Shown: positions 9,061 through 17,856, counted from the stretch's first letter. The stretch: DNA of 64,000 nt from an uncultured Nonlabens sp. (GCA_947491755.1 CANLKV010000001.1:558001-622000); one strand, 5' to 3'. Numbers and translations are program-made. The notes: generated by a model not told the origin, from the sequence alone.

Positions 9061-10169
9061 TGTTCTGGTAAATTGCTGTTATATAAATTTGCTGCTGTAT
9101 CAAACCCACGTGGGGTCATTGACCAGTTGGTACCTTGTATTACAATCCAGTCTTTTTGTTCTAACTGGGATAAAGTACCTTTAGTAAATCCTTGAAAATT
9201 ATTGAGTATACGTATCGCATGTGGCCGTGATATATCATCATGTTTTCTCACGATGGAGTACATGAAGTATAAGGTCTTTTGTAATTCTAATTCACGCCTG
9301 TTTTTAAGCAATCGTAATTGTTTGAACAAGATGCCTCGACCTGGTGAGAAAACAAACGAGATGATCACAAAAACAGCAGCCACCAGTACAATCACTGGCC
9401 CAGTAGAGAGGTTGTTCTGACTGGCGCTTATGGCAGTGCCTATTACACCAGAGAACATCCCAAAAATAGCGGCAAGAATTACCATAACACTTAGACTATT
9501 TGTCCATTGTCTAGCCGCTGCCGCTGGAGCAAGCAGCATAGCACTCATGAGTACTACTCCTACCGTTTGCAAACCTATCACAATCGCAAGTACAATAAAA
9601 AAACTGATCAGGCCATCAATAAACTTAGTATTGAACCCCAGAGTCATTGCATAGTTTTTATCAAACAGCAGTAGTTTGAATTCTTTCCAGAAAAGCAACA
9701 TTACTAACAGGCTAATGCCCGTGACAGTGGACATGAGAATAACATCACTTTCTACCAGGGTGGCAGCCTGACCAAATAAATATTTGTCCAGTCCAGCCTG
9801 ATTAGCATTGGGCTGTTTTTGAATATAAGTTAATAGCAACATTCCAAAACCAAAAAACAGGCTCAATATCAAACCAAGAGCCGTATCTGTTTTTAAATGA
9901 GTTTTTGTCACAATACCACGAATCCACCAGGTACCTATCAAGCCGCTAACCAGCGCCCCTATCAAAAGGATATTAGAATCTTTGGCCCCAGTAAGTAAAA
10001 ATGCCACAGCGATACCTGGTAGCGCTGCATGAGATATGGCATCGCCCAGCAAACTTTGTTTGCGCAATACAGCAAAACTACCCAACATCCCACAAATAGC
10101 TCCCAGAACAGCGGTGCCTAATGTAATAGTGCGTAGGGTATAGTCGGTAAAATATTGCGTAATATCCAA
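9057..10169 (-). CDS. Metal (Mn/Zn) ABC transporter permease, second subunit, with winged-helix tail
   Basis: A 370-residue ABC-3 family permease. The hydrophobic core (about residues 15-280) contains the family block LLGDAISHAALPGIAVAFLL near residue 35 and LQTVGVVLMSAMLLAPAAAARQW near 200. Residues about 290-370 form a soluble tail that looks like a winged helix, with HDDISRPHAIRILNNF and LEQKDWIVIQ segments. It probably forms a heterodimeric channel with the downstream permease. A 113-base gap separates it from the upstream ATPase gene. Both permeases having regulator-like tails is a notable local feature. Confidence 0.87.
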   Translation of the reverse strand: MDITQYFTDYTLRTITLGTAVLGAICGMLGSFAVLRKQSLLGDAISHAALPGIAVAFLLTGAKDSNILLIGALVSGLIGTWWIRGIVTKTHLKTDTALGLILSLFFGFGMLLLTYIQKQPNANQAGLDKYLFGQAATLVESDVILMSTVTGISLLVMLLFWKEFKLLLFDKNYAMTLGFNTKFIDGLISFFIVLAIVIGLQTVGVVLMSAMLLAPAAAARQWTNSLSVMVILAAIFGMFSGVIGTAISASQNNLSTGPVIVLVAAVFVIISFVFSPGRGILFKQLRLLKNRRELELQKTLYFMYSIVRKHDDISRPHAIRILNNFQGFTKGTLSQLEQKDWIVIQGTNWSMTPRGFDTAANLYNSNLPEQ

Positions 10170-10282
10170 TGATTATTTTTTTAATACGTTGATGTCAAGT
10201 TGATTGCAAAGGTTCTTTTTTGCTCTTTTTTCTCAATTGATCGTTGTAATCTTCATAACTCAGCGGCCATAAGTTTGTGCAT

Positions 10283-11020
10283 TTACTGTTGCACGGCTAC
10301 TTTGTAATTAATACCGTACGTCTTCGTCAGGTTATCATCATTAAAAATATCTTTAACTGGTCCGGTAGCGATGTGTTTTACATTTAGAAAAGTTACCCAG
10401 TCAAAATATTCTGGAACGGTTTGCAAATCGTGATGTACTACAATAACCGTTTTTCCCGCCTTGCGCAGTTCTTTCAAAATATTAATAATCGCAATTTCGG
10501 TTGTGGCATCAACCCCTTGAAAGGGTTCGTCCATAAAATAGATCGCCGCATTTTGCACCAATGCTCTGGCAAGAAAAATACGCTGTTGTTGCCCACCACT
10601 CAATTGGCTTATTTGTCTTCCTTTAAAAGCTAGCATCCCTACTTTTTCTAGTGCTTCTAGGGCTTGTTTTTTTTGTTTGGCTCCTGGCCTTTTGATCCAT
10701 CCTAGTGATCCATATGTGCCCATCATCACCACATCTAGAGCGGTAGTTGGAAAATCCCAATCTACACTGCCTTTTTGAGGGACATATGCTACTTTGTCCC
10801 GCTGTCTAGAATAAGGTTTGCCATAAATTGTGACAGATCCAGCTATAGGGTCTATAATACCTAGAATCGATTTGATAAGTGTTGATTTACCAGCACCATT
10901 AGGACCTACAATCGCCATCAGTACTCCTTCTGGTATGGACAAGTCAATATCCCACAATACAGGCTTATAGTTATAAGCCACAGTTAGGTCGTCGACGGCT
11001 ACTGCTATTTTTTGCGTCAT
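10283..11020 (-). CDS. Metal ABC transporter ATP-binding protein
   Basis: A 245-residue ATPase that powers the metal permeases. The Walker A motif GPNGAGKST is near residues 39-47, the Q-loop in [14 protein letters not shown] near 79-92, the signature LSGGQQQR near 140-147, the Walker B region [13 protein letters not shown] near 160-172, and the switch histidine in VVHHDL near 195. The block SVDWDFP is characteristic of manganese/zinc-type ATPases (MntB/ZnuC/PsaB group). Its start overlaps the stop of the substrate-binding lipoprotein gene, so the genes are co-transcribed. Confidence 0.92.
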   Translation of the reverse strand: MTQKIAVAVDDLTVAYNYKPVLWDIDLSIPEGVLMAIVGPNGAGKSTLIKSILGIIDPIAGSVTIYGKPYSRQRDKVAYVPQKGSVDWDFPTTALDVVMMGTYGSLGWIKRPGAKQKKQALEALEKVGMLAFKGRQISQLSGGQQQRIFLARALVQNAAIYFMDEPFQGVDATTEIAIINILKELRKAGKTVIVVHHDLQTVPEYFDWVTFLNVKHIATGPVKDIFNDDNLTKTYGINYKVAVQQ

Positions 11021-11928
11021 TATTTAAGTGCGTTAACGATGGTGTTGACATTGTGGCGGTACATTCCTGTGTATGTACCTTCCTTTGTACCAGCGCTCCC
11101 CAGGGCATCACTATACAGCTCACCACCTATGGTTACTTGATGTCCTTTATCTTTTACAGCAGCCTGTAAAGCTTCTACCGTGCGACGTGGCACGCTACTT
11201 TCTATAAAAACAGCCTTGATTTTATTTTCAATTATAAATTCTGTGATGCGCTGCACGTCTTTCACACCTGCCTCTGTTGCGGTACTCAATCCTTGCAAGC
11301 CTACCACTTGAAAACCGTACGCTCTTCCAAAATAATTGAAAGCATCATGCGCAGTAACTAGAATACGTTGATCAGCAGGCAACTCTTCAATCTTCTTTTG
11401 TATATCTGTTTTTAAGGTATCAATACTCCGTAGATATCTATCTCGATTTGATTCAAAAGCGATGGTGTTTTCTGGGTCCATCTGCGATAAACTTTCAGTC
11501 ACGTAATTGACCATTTGTGTCCAGTAATCTGTGTCAAACCATATATGCGGGTCGTAATTACTGGCAAAATAATCACTTCCTATCAGGTTGCTTTTATCAA
11601 GTGCCTCACTTATGGCAAGGGTGGCTTTACCTTGATCATTCATTTTTTCAAATACTTCCACCAGTTTTCCTTCCAGGTGCAAACCATTATAAATGATAAG
11701 ATCTGCCTCGTATAATTTTGTGACATCACCTTCACTAGCTTTGTATAAATGTGGGTCAACACCACTGCCCATAAGTCCCTGCACTTGCACTAGGTCGCCC
11801 CCTATATTCTTTACCATGTCTGTAACCATGGTGGTGGTAGTGACAATTTTAAGTTTTCCCTCGTCTTTGTCTGCTGTACCGCAGCTTGCTACCAGTAGGG
11901 CTGTAAGTAAGTATACTATCTTTTTCAT
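11020..11928 (-). CDS. Metal-binding lipoprotein of the ABC transporter (cluster 9 SBP)
   Basis: A 302-residue substrate-binding protein. The N-terminus is a lipoprotein signal with lipobox LVASC (Cys16), so it is anchored to a membrane. Metal ligands of the ZnuA/MntA/TroA family are visible: His in [10 protein letters not shown] near residue 61, His in NYDPHIWFD near 127, His in [15 protein letters not shown] near 194, and an acidic ligand near IGGELYSD at about 269. There is no long His-rich loop of the kind found in many ZnuA zinc receptors, and the locus has a DtxR-type regulator, so manganese is the better guess. It directly precedes and overlaps the ATPase gene. Confidence 0.9.
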   Translation of the reverse strand: MKKIVYLLTALLVASCGTADKDEGKLKIVTTTTMVTDMVKNIGGDLVQVQGLMGSGVDPHLYKASEGDVTKLYEADLIIYNGLHLEGKLVEVFEKMNDQGKATLAISEALDKSNLIGSDYFASNYDPHIWFDTDYWTQMVNYVTESLSQMDPENTIAFESNRDRYLRSIDTLKTDIQKKIEELPADQRILVTAHDAFNYFGRAYGFQVVGLQGLSTATEAGVKDVQRITEFIIENKIKAVFIESSVPRRTVEALQAAVKDKGHQVTIGGELYSDALGSAGTKEGTYTGMYRHNVNTIVNALK

Positions 11929-11951
11929 GATTGTTGCGTTGTATTAAATTT

Positions 11952-11967
11952 CGCTTTCGCGAAAGCG
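11952..11967. repeat. Dispersed palindrome, exact copy, intergenic in the metal locus
   Basis: Exact CGCTTTCGCGAAAGCG in the 57-base gap between the barrel-protein gene and the binding-protein gene. Confidence 0.95.
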
Positions 11968-11985
11968 GGCTCACCCCTCAACCTT

Positions 11986-12774
11986 TTATTTATTTTTTCT
12001 AATTCTGTAACTCAAGCCAGCGCTTAGTAATAAATTTTGTCCCTGTGTGATACCAGTGCCAACGGTAAGGTCAAATTGCAAGTCATCGTTTGCCAAATAG
12101 GTAAAACCAGCATCCCACAAATGATTAGCACTGCTATTCTCAGGAAAATCACCATACAATTCTCCATAAACCCCTATGCTACTTGTCAAATCATAACCGT
12201 AAGCAATGGTATAGATGTATGATAGTTCTGAACTACCAGGTTCTAGTTGTGCTCCCAGGTTGTAAGCCAGGCCAGAACGCTCTGATAAAGTATGGTCAAA
12301 AGCAAACCGGAAATCCATGCCGGTATCGTTAATATTAAAGTCAGAGCTAGCGGTAAAGGGTAGGTTCAAGTGACCTATAAGCGATATTTTGGGCATCCAG
12401 CCGCGTTCTTCACTCACTCCTATTTTTGCCCCTAGCAATAATGGGGATGCTCCATTGAGGTCGTTGCCTATAGTGCGGCCATTAAATGTTGAACTAGAAG
12501 ATAAAAAATCAAGACCTAGCCTAAGCTCCAGATTTTCTAGTAATCCATAGCGCAGTAAGGTGGTGTTGTAAGTTGTTTCTTTATTGTTCACTCCATCCTC
12601 ATTACTTTCTGTATAGAATCCGCCGGTCTCGATTTGTAGGAATCCTGGTCTTACGGTATAGGGTGATTCTGTTGCGTCTGGCCGATCTGTTACAAGTGCC
12701 CCTATATCATCTGTTTGTGATAGAGCAAATGAAGTAAATAACAATGCGGCAGTAAGTGTTAAGTAGTTTTTCAT
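11986..12774 (-). CDS. Outer-membrane beta-barrel protein (MetA-pathway/phenol transporter-like)
   Basis: A 262-residue secreted protein. The signal peptide is residues 1-19, ending FALSQ. The rest is alternating hydrophobic/aromatic strands, with repeated segments such as LLRYGLLENLELRLGLDF, ending in a barrel-like C-terminus. It resembles the 'putative MetA-pathway of phenol degradation' transporter family, a label for generic barrels. The position between the DtxR-type regulator (overlapping start and stop) and the metal ABC genes suggests an outer-membrane role in metal entry; that is inference from neighbours only. Confidence 0.72.
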   Translation of the reverse strand: MKNYLTLTAALLFTSFALSQTDDIGALVTDRPDATESPYTVRPGFLQIETGGFYTESNEDGVNNKETTYNTTLLRYGLLENLELRLGLDFLSSSSTFNGRTIGNDLNGASPLLLGAKIGVSEERGWMPKISLIGHLNLPFTASSDFNINDTGMDFRFAFDHTLSERSGLAYNLGAQLEPGSSELSYIYTIAYGYDLTSSIGVYGELYGDFPENSSANHLWDAGFTYLANDDLQFDLTVGTGITQGQNLLLSAGLSYRIRKNK

Positions 12775-13427
12775 GAACTGGTTTTTAAAAATAGATTTTG
12801 AGCTATTTGCTCAGAAATATATAGGGTATCGTGTTGCGTTTTGATTAAAAAAGAATTGTCAAATTCTTCTTGTTCTAATATCTCTATAAAACTGCCTATT
12901 GTAATTTTATGTTTATCCAGGTACCTTAGAAAGGAGCTGCTGGTATCTAGCACGTGAGTTAAGATGCCTTTATCACCTACCGTCATATTTGACAATGGGA
13001 TGAGGACGACTTTTTCATAATTACCATACTTATCAGGAATGGGGTCCCCATGTGGATCTTGTTTAGGAAATCCCAAAAGCTTATCCAACTCATCAGTAAG
13101 TTTGCGAGACTGTATGTGTTCTAACTGTTCTGCAACTTCATGAACTTCATCCCAGGAGAAATCTAATTTTTCAACAAGAAAAACTTCCCATAATCTATGT
13201 TTACGTACAATCTGGTTAGCACAATCCACACCAGCTTGCGTTAATCGGGTGCCTTTATAAGGAACATACTCTGCTAGCTGCTTGTCGGCCAGTTTTTTAA
13301 GCATGTCAGTGACAGACGATGCCTTAGTATTCATCTGGGCAGCGATAGAGTTAGTCGACACAAGTCCAGAGTCTTGCTGCAGGTGGTAAATCGCTTTGAT
13401 ATAATTTTCTTCAGATACAGAATGCAT
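12771..13427 (-). CDS. DtxR/MntR-family metal-dependent transcriptional regulator
   Basis: A 218-residue regulator using the start MHSVSEENYIKAIYHLQ, which matches the family better than the upstream in-frame codon at 13445. The N-terminal winged helix-turn-helix (about residues 5-70, including STNSIAAQMNTKASSVTDMLKKLADK) is followed by the metal-binding dimerisation domain with HRLWEVFLVEKLDFSWDEVHEVAEQLEHI. The C-terminal part resembles the FeoA/SH3-like domain. It probably represses the downstream metal-uptake genes when Mn or Fe is abundant. Its stop overlaps the next gene's ATG, so it is the first gene of the operon. Confidence 0.92.
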   Translation of the reverse strand: MHSVSEENYIKAIYHLQQDSGLVSTNSIAAQMNTKASSVTDMLKKLADKQLAEYVPYKGTRLTQAGVDCANQIVRKHRLWEVFLVEKLDFSWDEVHEVAEQLEHIQSRKLTDELDKLLGFPKQDPHGDPIPDKYGNYEKVVLIPLSNMTVGDKGILTHVLDTSSSFLRYLDKHKITIGSFIEILEQEEFDNSFLIKTQHDTLYISEQIAQNLFLKTSS

Positions 13428-13550
13428 AAGGCAAAGGTAAATCAAAAATAATACTTAAGTAAATAAATATTTAGGCAAGACTAAAAAACTAGACGTAGTA
13501 AGTAATGTTACATTTGATAGGTAGAATGTAGAAGTTTGTGCAGAGTATGG

Positions 13551-14258
13551 CTAGACCATTCCTCTCTCTTTCTGTATGGTCTCGTAGGCTTCCTGTACCT
13601 TGCGGAATTTTTCTTCTGCCCCTTTTTTATAGGCCTCATCCATGTCGACTAATTTGTCGGGATGGTATTTTTTGGCCATGGTGCGATAGGCTTTTTTTAC
13701 CTCGTGATCTGGTACTGATTTGTCAATCTCCAAAATTTTATAAGCATTGTCTTGATCTTTAACAAACATGGCTTTTATCGAGACAAAATCACGCTGGGTC
13801 AATCGCAAATAACCAGCTATTTGTTGCAGCACACGGACTTCTGCAGTGCCCGTATGACCGTCTGCCTGGGTGATGCCAAATAGGAAGTGCAGTATTTGTA
13901 AACGTGATTCATACCTGGTGCGTGCATTTAAGTACTGGCATATTCGTGCCGTGTTTACCTCACGTTTTTTTACTACGGTGTTGAAGACCTTAAAAATCTG
14001 GTTAGCACGATCCTTTCCATAGCTGCTCACAAAGTACTGCTGCACATAGGTCATTTCTTGATCGGTTACCTTGCCGTCTGCTTTCATAACGACAGAGCAT
14101 AAGGTCAACAAGTGTAGTTCAAAATCTTCTGCACTAACACTGCGGGTTGTCTGCTGGAATGGTGAGCCGCCTGCACTAGTCTGGCCCGTATTGTTAACAA
14201 ACAAAGTATATAACCAGCGTAGAACAATAAATAAAAAAATATAACCTAAGAAACTCAT
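13551..14258 (-). CDS. TerB-DnaJ domain protein (DjlA-like co-chaperone)
   Basis: A 235-residue protein in three parts. A short N-terminal membrane helix (about 3-20) is followed by a TerB-like helical domain (about 45-150, with MKADGKVTDQEMTYVQQYF and GITQADGHTGTAEVRVLQQI). A C-terminal J domain (about 167-232) carries the Hsp70-stimulating HPD in KKYHPDKL. The layout matches membrane-anchored DjlA, which works with DnaK in the cytoplasm. The gene stands between the metal locus and the SCO1-like gene on the same strand, with no strong sign of co-transcription. Confidence 0.87.
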   Translation of the reverse strand: MSFLGYIFLFIVLRWLYTLFVNNTGQTSAGGSPFQQTTRSVSAEDFELHLLTLCSVVMKADGKVTDQEMTYVQQYFVSSYGKDRANQIFKVFNTVVKKREVNTARICQYLNARTRYESRLQILHFLFGITQADGHTGTAEVRVLQQIAGYLRLTQRDFVSIKAMFVKDQDNAYKILEIDKSVPDHEVKKAYRTMAKKYHPDKLVDMDEAYKKGAEEKFRKVQEAYETIQKERGMV

Positions 14259-14319
14259 GCGATTAATTAGCTGGCAAAAATAAGGAATACACCAGCAGGA
14301 TTCAATGATGCATTACTGG

Positions 14320-15006
14320 TTATTCTACCTCGTTGCGGTAACTTTCTTTAAGGACATAGATATCCTCAATAAGGGCTTGAATATCTTCTTCATCCGTACC
14401 GTCATAGGATCGCTCCCTCAAGCGCCCTTCTTTATCAACTAGCAAGAAATTTTCTGTATGAATCATGGCATTCTCACCACCATATTTATTCTTTTTTACA
14501 GCGAGATATGATTTTCTAGCAAGATCATAAATCTGCTTACGTTCCCCTGTCACAAGATTCCATTTACTGTCTATAATTCCCTTGCGGTCTGCATATTCTC
14601 GCAGTACTGCCACACTATCAACCTCTGGAGTCACGCTATGGGAAAGCAATAAGACCTCTGGATCATCTTTAAACTCTTCCTGGATCAAGGTCATATTTTT
14701 TGTCATGGTAGGACAAATGGTAGGGCACGTAGTAAAAAAAAAGTCGGCTACATATATTTTGCCCTGGTAGTCTGCCTGTGTAATGGTGTCGCCATTTTGA
14801 TTAACTAATTCAAAAGGTGCGATTTTGTGATATTTTTTTACAAAGAGCATGCTATCGTCTACCAGCGCGGGATCAAATTGATCTGGTTGTAAAATAGCCA
14901 GGGTACGATCTGGAGTCAAAGCGTATTGAAAGGCAGCCATAATTCCAGAGCATAGAATTACCATAAAAAGGATACGCCATTTATTATCTTCAAAAAACTT
15001 ACGCAT
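14320..15006 (-). CDS. SCO1/SenC family protein
   Basis: A 228-residue thioredoxin-fold protein tethered by one N-terminal helix (about 10-30). The copper-binding CxxxC is CPTIC (Cys94, Cys98) and the third ligand is His183 in MIHTENF. SCO proteins deliver copper to the CuA site of cytochrome c oxidase or act as thiol-disulfide factors outside the cytoplasmic membrane. All three ligands being present supports a copper role. No oxidase genes are in view. Length is normal for bacterial SCO. Confidence 0.9.
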   Translation of the reverse strand: MRKFFEDNKWRILFMVILCSGIMAAFQYALTPDRTLAILQPDQFDPALVDDSMLFVKKYHKIAPFELVNQNGDTITQADYQGKIYVADFFFTTCPTICPTMTKNMTLIQEEFKDDPEVLLLSHSVTPEVDSVAVLREYADRKGIIDSKWNLVTGERKQIYDLARKSYLAVKKNKYGGENAMIHTENFLLVDKEGRLRERSYDGTDEEDIQALIEDIYVLKESYRNEVE

Positions 15007-15127
15007 GGTATAATTTTACTACAAAATTAAGCTTTCTTTACTGGATTAGTAGGCTTTGACCGCACTTCCTGACAGGCCGTGAGAGGTAAAAAAGGGAGGT
15101 TTTATACGATGCGGTTGTGGTATTGTG

Positions 15128-15143
15128 CGCTTTCGCGAAAGCG
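15128..15143. repeat. Dispersed palindrome, exact copy, intergenic
   Basis: Exact CGCTTTCGCGAAAGCG in the 347-base divergent region between the SCO1-like gene and rseP. Apart from this copy I see no gene in 15007-15353; a small frame at 15046-15246 is not convincing. Confidence 0.95.
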
Positions 15144-15353
15144 AACTTAACCACCACATATTCAAACTTATAGGATTTACTATCTTGATGCAGCATGCTA
15201 GGACCCTAAACCCAGAATGATACCGGTAACTCACGATCTCTTTCATGCGCTGCTGTTAAGTCCTGACTCTAGTTGCGACTGGATCGCTAGAGTATTGTTC
15301 TTAAAGCTAGCTAGAATCGCTTATTTTTGCCGCTTGAAAATTCATAACAACAC

Positions 15354-16697
15354 ATGCATCCTACCATCGTATTGATCATAAATTTTTTGATGAGCTTATC
15401 ATTGCTTATCGTACTGCATGAATTGGGTCATTTTATTCCTGCACGCCTATTTAAAATAAAGGTGGAAAAATTCTATTTGTTTTTTGACATCAAGTTCTCG
15501 CTATTTAAGAAAAAGATAGGTGATACGGTATATGGTATAGGCTGGCTGCCCCTGGGTGGCTATGTCAAGATTGCCGGGATGATTGATGAAAGCATGGATC
15601 GTGAGCAAATGGCAAAACCGCCGCAGCCCTGGGAGTTTAGATCTAAACCTGCGTGGCAGCGATTGATTGTCATGCTGGGTGGTGTGATTGTCAACGTTGT
15701 AGTAGGATTTATTATTTATGCGGGTATCATTTATACTCAGGGAACACAGCAAGCAACGGGTGATGATTTTAAATATGGTTTTGGCTTTTCAAAAACCTTG
15801 GAAGATGTTGGTTTTGTACAGGGTGATCAGCCCTATTTAGTCAATGGAGACACACTCGAGCGTGCCCTAGAGCTTAAAAAAGCTCTTTTGTTTAGAGATG
15901 TAAAAACAGTTACGGTGTTGAGAAATGGGGCGCCGGTGACAATTAATATTCCAGAAGACATAGGGGATCGCATGTTTGAAGCGGGTGTGGATCTAGGTCC
16001 TTCCTATAGACGTCCTTTTGTGATTGACTCGATAGCAAAAGGGAGTCTCGCAGACTCGTTGCAAATTAAAAAAGGGGACGATGTGATTGCTGTGGCAGGA
16101 TACCCTGTAGCGTATCAAACCGATTTTAAATATGCAATTAATAACATTGTGGTGCCTGGAGAGCCATTTATAATGTCTATTATGTATAATGGTGAGCAGC
16201 AAGATGTAGAGCTTACACTGTCAAAAGAACAATTAGCCAAGGGTCTGGGTGTGTATTCACTGAGCACAGATATGGACTTTGTCAATCTGTCCATCAAAAA
16301 GTATGGTATTGCAGAGAGCTTTGTCGAGGGTATTTCAATGGGCTACTGGACCATGCATGATTATATCGCACAGTTTAAATATGTATTTACTAAAAAAGGC
16401 GCTGGACAGCTAGGAGGTTTTGGAACCATTGCAAAATTGTACCCAGATACTTTTGACTGGGTAGATTTTTGGAGAACAACAGCTCTCATCTCGTTTATCC
16501 TTGCTGTAATGAATATTTTACCTATTCCTGCACTGGATGGTGGTCACGTAATGTTCCTGTTGTATGAAATTATTACAGGGCGCAAACCAGGTGAGAAATT
16601 CATGGAGCGTGCACAGATCATAGGTATTTTAATATTATTAGCATTGATGTTATATGCTAATGGTAATGATGTGTATAAGTGGCTCTTTGGTTCATAA
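15354..16697 (+). CDS. rseP: Site-2 protease RseP (RIP metalloprotease)
   Basis: A 447-residue intramembrane zinc protease. HELGH (His22, Glu23, His26) lies in the first membrane helix. The second active-site motif, MNILPIPALDGGHV near residues 387-400, provides the Asp ligand. Two PDZ-like domains occupy about residues 120-300, including SIAKGSLADSLQIKKGDDVIAVAG. The family cuts membrane-anchored anti-sigma factors during envelope stress and removes leftover signal peptides. Length is as expected. It is followed by tRNA-Asn. Confidence 0.93.
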   Translation: MHPTIVLIINFLMSLSLLIVLHELGHFIPARLFKIKVEKFYLFFDIKFSLFKKKIGDTVYGIGWLPLGGYVKIAGMIDESMDREQMAKPPQPWEFRSKPAWQRLIVMLGGVIVNVVVGFIIYAGIIYTQGTQQATGDDFKYGFGFSKTLEDVGFVQGDQPYLVNGDTLERALELKKALLFRDVKTVTVLRNGAPVTINIPEDIGDRMFEAGVDLGPSYRRPFVIDSIAKGSLADSLQIKKGDDVIAVAGYPVAYQTDFKYAINNIVVPGEPFIMSIMYNGEQQDVELTLSKEQLAKGLGVYSLSTDMDFVNLSIKKYGIAESFVEGISMGYWTMHDYIAQFKYVFTKKGAGQLGGFGTIAKLYPDTFDWVDFWRTTALISFILAVMNILPIPALDGGHVMFLLYEIITGRKPGEKFMERAQIIGILILLALMLYANGNDVYKWLFGS

Positions 16698-16725
16698 ATT
16701 TTAAATTAAAAAATCTTTGAAATTA

Positions 16726-16756
16726 TTGGCACAAAATCTAAAACCTTTTATATTTG
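16726..16756 (+). promoter_or_regulatory. Promoter of tRNA-Asn
   Basis: TTG at 16726-16728, a 20-base spacer, then TATATTTG at 16749-16756. This matches the Bacteroidetes sigma consensus. The bases following it (CATCCGCTT) also follow the tRNA-Gly/Leu promoter at 57429. Confidence 0.8.
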
Positions 16757-16797
16757 CATCCGCTTAAACAAATAGTTGAAGCTTGTGTTAATCACAT

Positions 16798-16871
16798 TCC
16801 TCTTTAGCTCAGTTGGTTAGAGCATCTGACTGTTAATCAGAGGGTCCTTGGTTCGAGCCCAAGAAGAGGAG
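16798..16871 (+). tRNA. tRNA-Asn (GTT)
   Basis: A 74-base cloverleaf. The acceptor stem TCCTCTT pairs with AAGAGGA, the D-arm is AGCTCAGTTGGTTAGAGC, the anticodon loop TGTTAAT gives GTT, and the T-arm contains GGTTCGAGCCC. CCA is not encoded. Confidence 0.97.
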
Positions 16872-16877
16872 CAAAAT

Positions 16878-16905
16878 AAACCAGCCCATCAGGCTGGTTT
16901 TTTTG
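16878..16905 (+). terminator. Terminator of tRNA-Asn
   Basis: AAACCAGCC / GGCTGGTTT hairpin with a 4-base loop followed by T residues. Near copies occur at 16970-16997 and 18715-18746. Confidence 0.85.
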
Positions 16906-16949
16906 TGCATTGAAGTGGGCGAGAAGCCTGTGCCGCGCTTGTTGCGGTA

Positions 16950-16997
16950 AGCCCAAGAAAAGAACTCAAACAAACCAGTCTACCAGGCTGGTTTTTT
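16950..16997 (+). repeat. Degenerate copy of the tRNA-Asn 3' end and its terminator
   Basis: 48 bases align without gaps to 16856-16903 (T-arm end, acceptor 3' strand and terminator) with 39 identities by my count. The terminator part is best kept. It may be a remnant of an attachment-site duplication or a decayed tandem tRNA. The rest of 16872-17132 holds no gene that I can see. Confidence 0.75.
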
Positions 16998-17132
16998 CTT
17001 CTAAAGGAGGCAGTAAATAACCAATCCATTTCTTTTAAGTGATCATCGACTAGAACATTGCCATCTAGCTACTTGGAATACTCTTTTGTGATACCGCTGT
17101 TGTTTCAGTACTTCGATTTTTGTAAATAAAAC

Positions 17133-17161
17133 TTGACATTTTAAATAAATAACTATATTTG
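17133..17161 (+). promoter_or_regulatory. Promoter of the first membrane-protein/HTH pair
   Basis: TTGACA at 17133-17138 and TATATTTG at 17154-17161, with 18 bases between TTG and the -7 element. The -7 element overlaps the palindromic operator that follows, and a leader of about 100 bases precedes the ATG at 17267. Confidence 0.75.
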
Positions 17162-17179
17162 TAAAGTAGACTTTACAAA
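17158..17179. promoter_or_regulatory. Palindromic operator overlapping the promoter
   Basis: Two 10-bp arms around a 2-base centre; the core is GTAAAGT-AG-ACTTTAC (17161-17176) with TTT/AAA flanks. Position over the -7 element suggests repression, most simply by the HTH protein encoded downstream. Confidence 0.65.
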
Positions 17180-17266
17180 ATGATGCAATAAATCCTATGG
17201 ATAGGGTTTTGTAACTCTGATTGTTGAGTTGAGAGAAATATTTAAATCATTATTAAAGAGGAAGAA

Positions 17267-17659
17267 ATGAAAGAAAAAAGAAGAAAACACCTACTCAACT
17301 TAGGATTGTGGACGTGGTCATGGGTGGCTACTTTAGCTATTGCTACATTTGGGCCGCAATTGATATGGGATGATCATACCTTATTAACAACTATAGCTAT
17401 CGTCACAAATCTGGCTAATGGTGTTCTTATGATAATGGCTAACAGAAAATTATTCAATCACTTTGATGAGCTAGAGCGCAAAATACACTTGGAATCAATG
17501 GCATTAACTCTAGGGCTTGCGGTAATTGTGGGGCTTACTTATTCGCTACTAGATCAAACTAATCTTATTCCCTATGATGCCGAAATTGGCACCCTTGTAG
17601 GATTTATTGGTGTAACGTATATCATCACCTTATTGGTAAATAGAATAAAATATCGATGA
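17267..17659 (+). CDS. Small four-helix membrane protein paired with an HTH regulator
   Basis: A 130-residue protein with four hydrophobic segments (about 12-30, 38-58, 78-95 and 105-125) and short charged loops, including ELERKIHLESMALT between helices two and three. It contains no catalytic motif that I know. Its stop overlaps the start of the next HTH gene, so the two are translationally coupled. Small membrane proteins encoded with Xre regulators are common in Bacteroidetes and Firmicutes, with poorly known roles. The promoter with an overlapping operator suggests autoregulation. Confidence 0.72.
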   Translation: MKEKRRKHLLNLGLWTWSWVATLAIATFGPQLIWDDHTLLTTIAIVTNLANGVLMIMANRKLFNHFDELERKIHLESMALTLGLAVIVGLTYSLLDQTNLIPYDAEIGTLVGFIGVTYIITLLVNRIKYR

Positions 17660-17856
17660 AAAATAAGGTAAGAGAATTACGTAAATTAAAAGGTTTAACT
17701 CAAGAACAACTGGCCGAAGTTATTGGAGTGTCACGGCAAACGATTAATGCTATTGAAAAAGAAAAGTTTGATCCTAGTTTGCCCACAGCTTTCAAAATGG
17801 CGCGTCTATTTGAATTATCTATTGAAGATTTTTTTCTATTTGAGGATTCCAAGTAG
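17656..17856 (+). CDS. Xre/Cro-type HTH transcriptional regulator
   Basis: A 66-residue single-domain DNA-binding protein. The helix-turn-helix is at about residues 12-40 (LTQEQLAEVIGVSRQTINAIEK), followed by the family tail ending in ELSIEDFFLFEDSK. There is no effector domain, as in the YgzD/PrtR-like mini-regulators. It overlaps the upstream membrane-protein gene by four bases and is likely to bind the palindrome over their common promoter. Confidence 0.85.
   Translation: MKNKVRELRKLKGLTQEQLAEVIGVSRQTINAIEKEKFDPSLPTAFKMARLFELSIEDFFLFEDSK

Noticed and set aside
15046..15246. 66-codon minus-strand frame upstream of the SCO1-like gene
   Set aside because: It reads through a palindrome copy, has an implausible composition and no family resemblance. 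The palindrome is stop-free in all frames and so lengthens chance ORFs.
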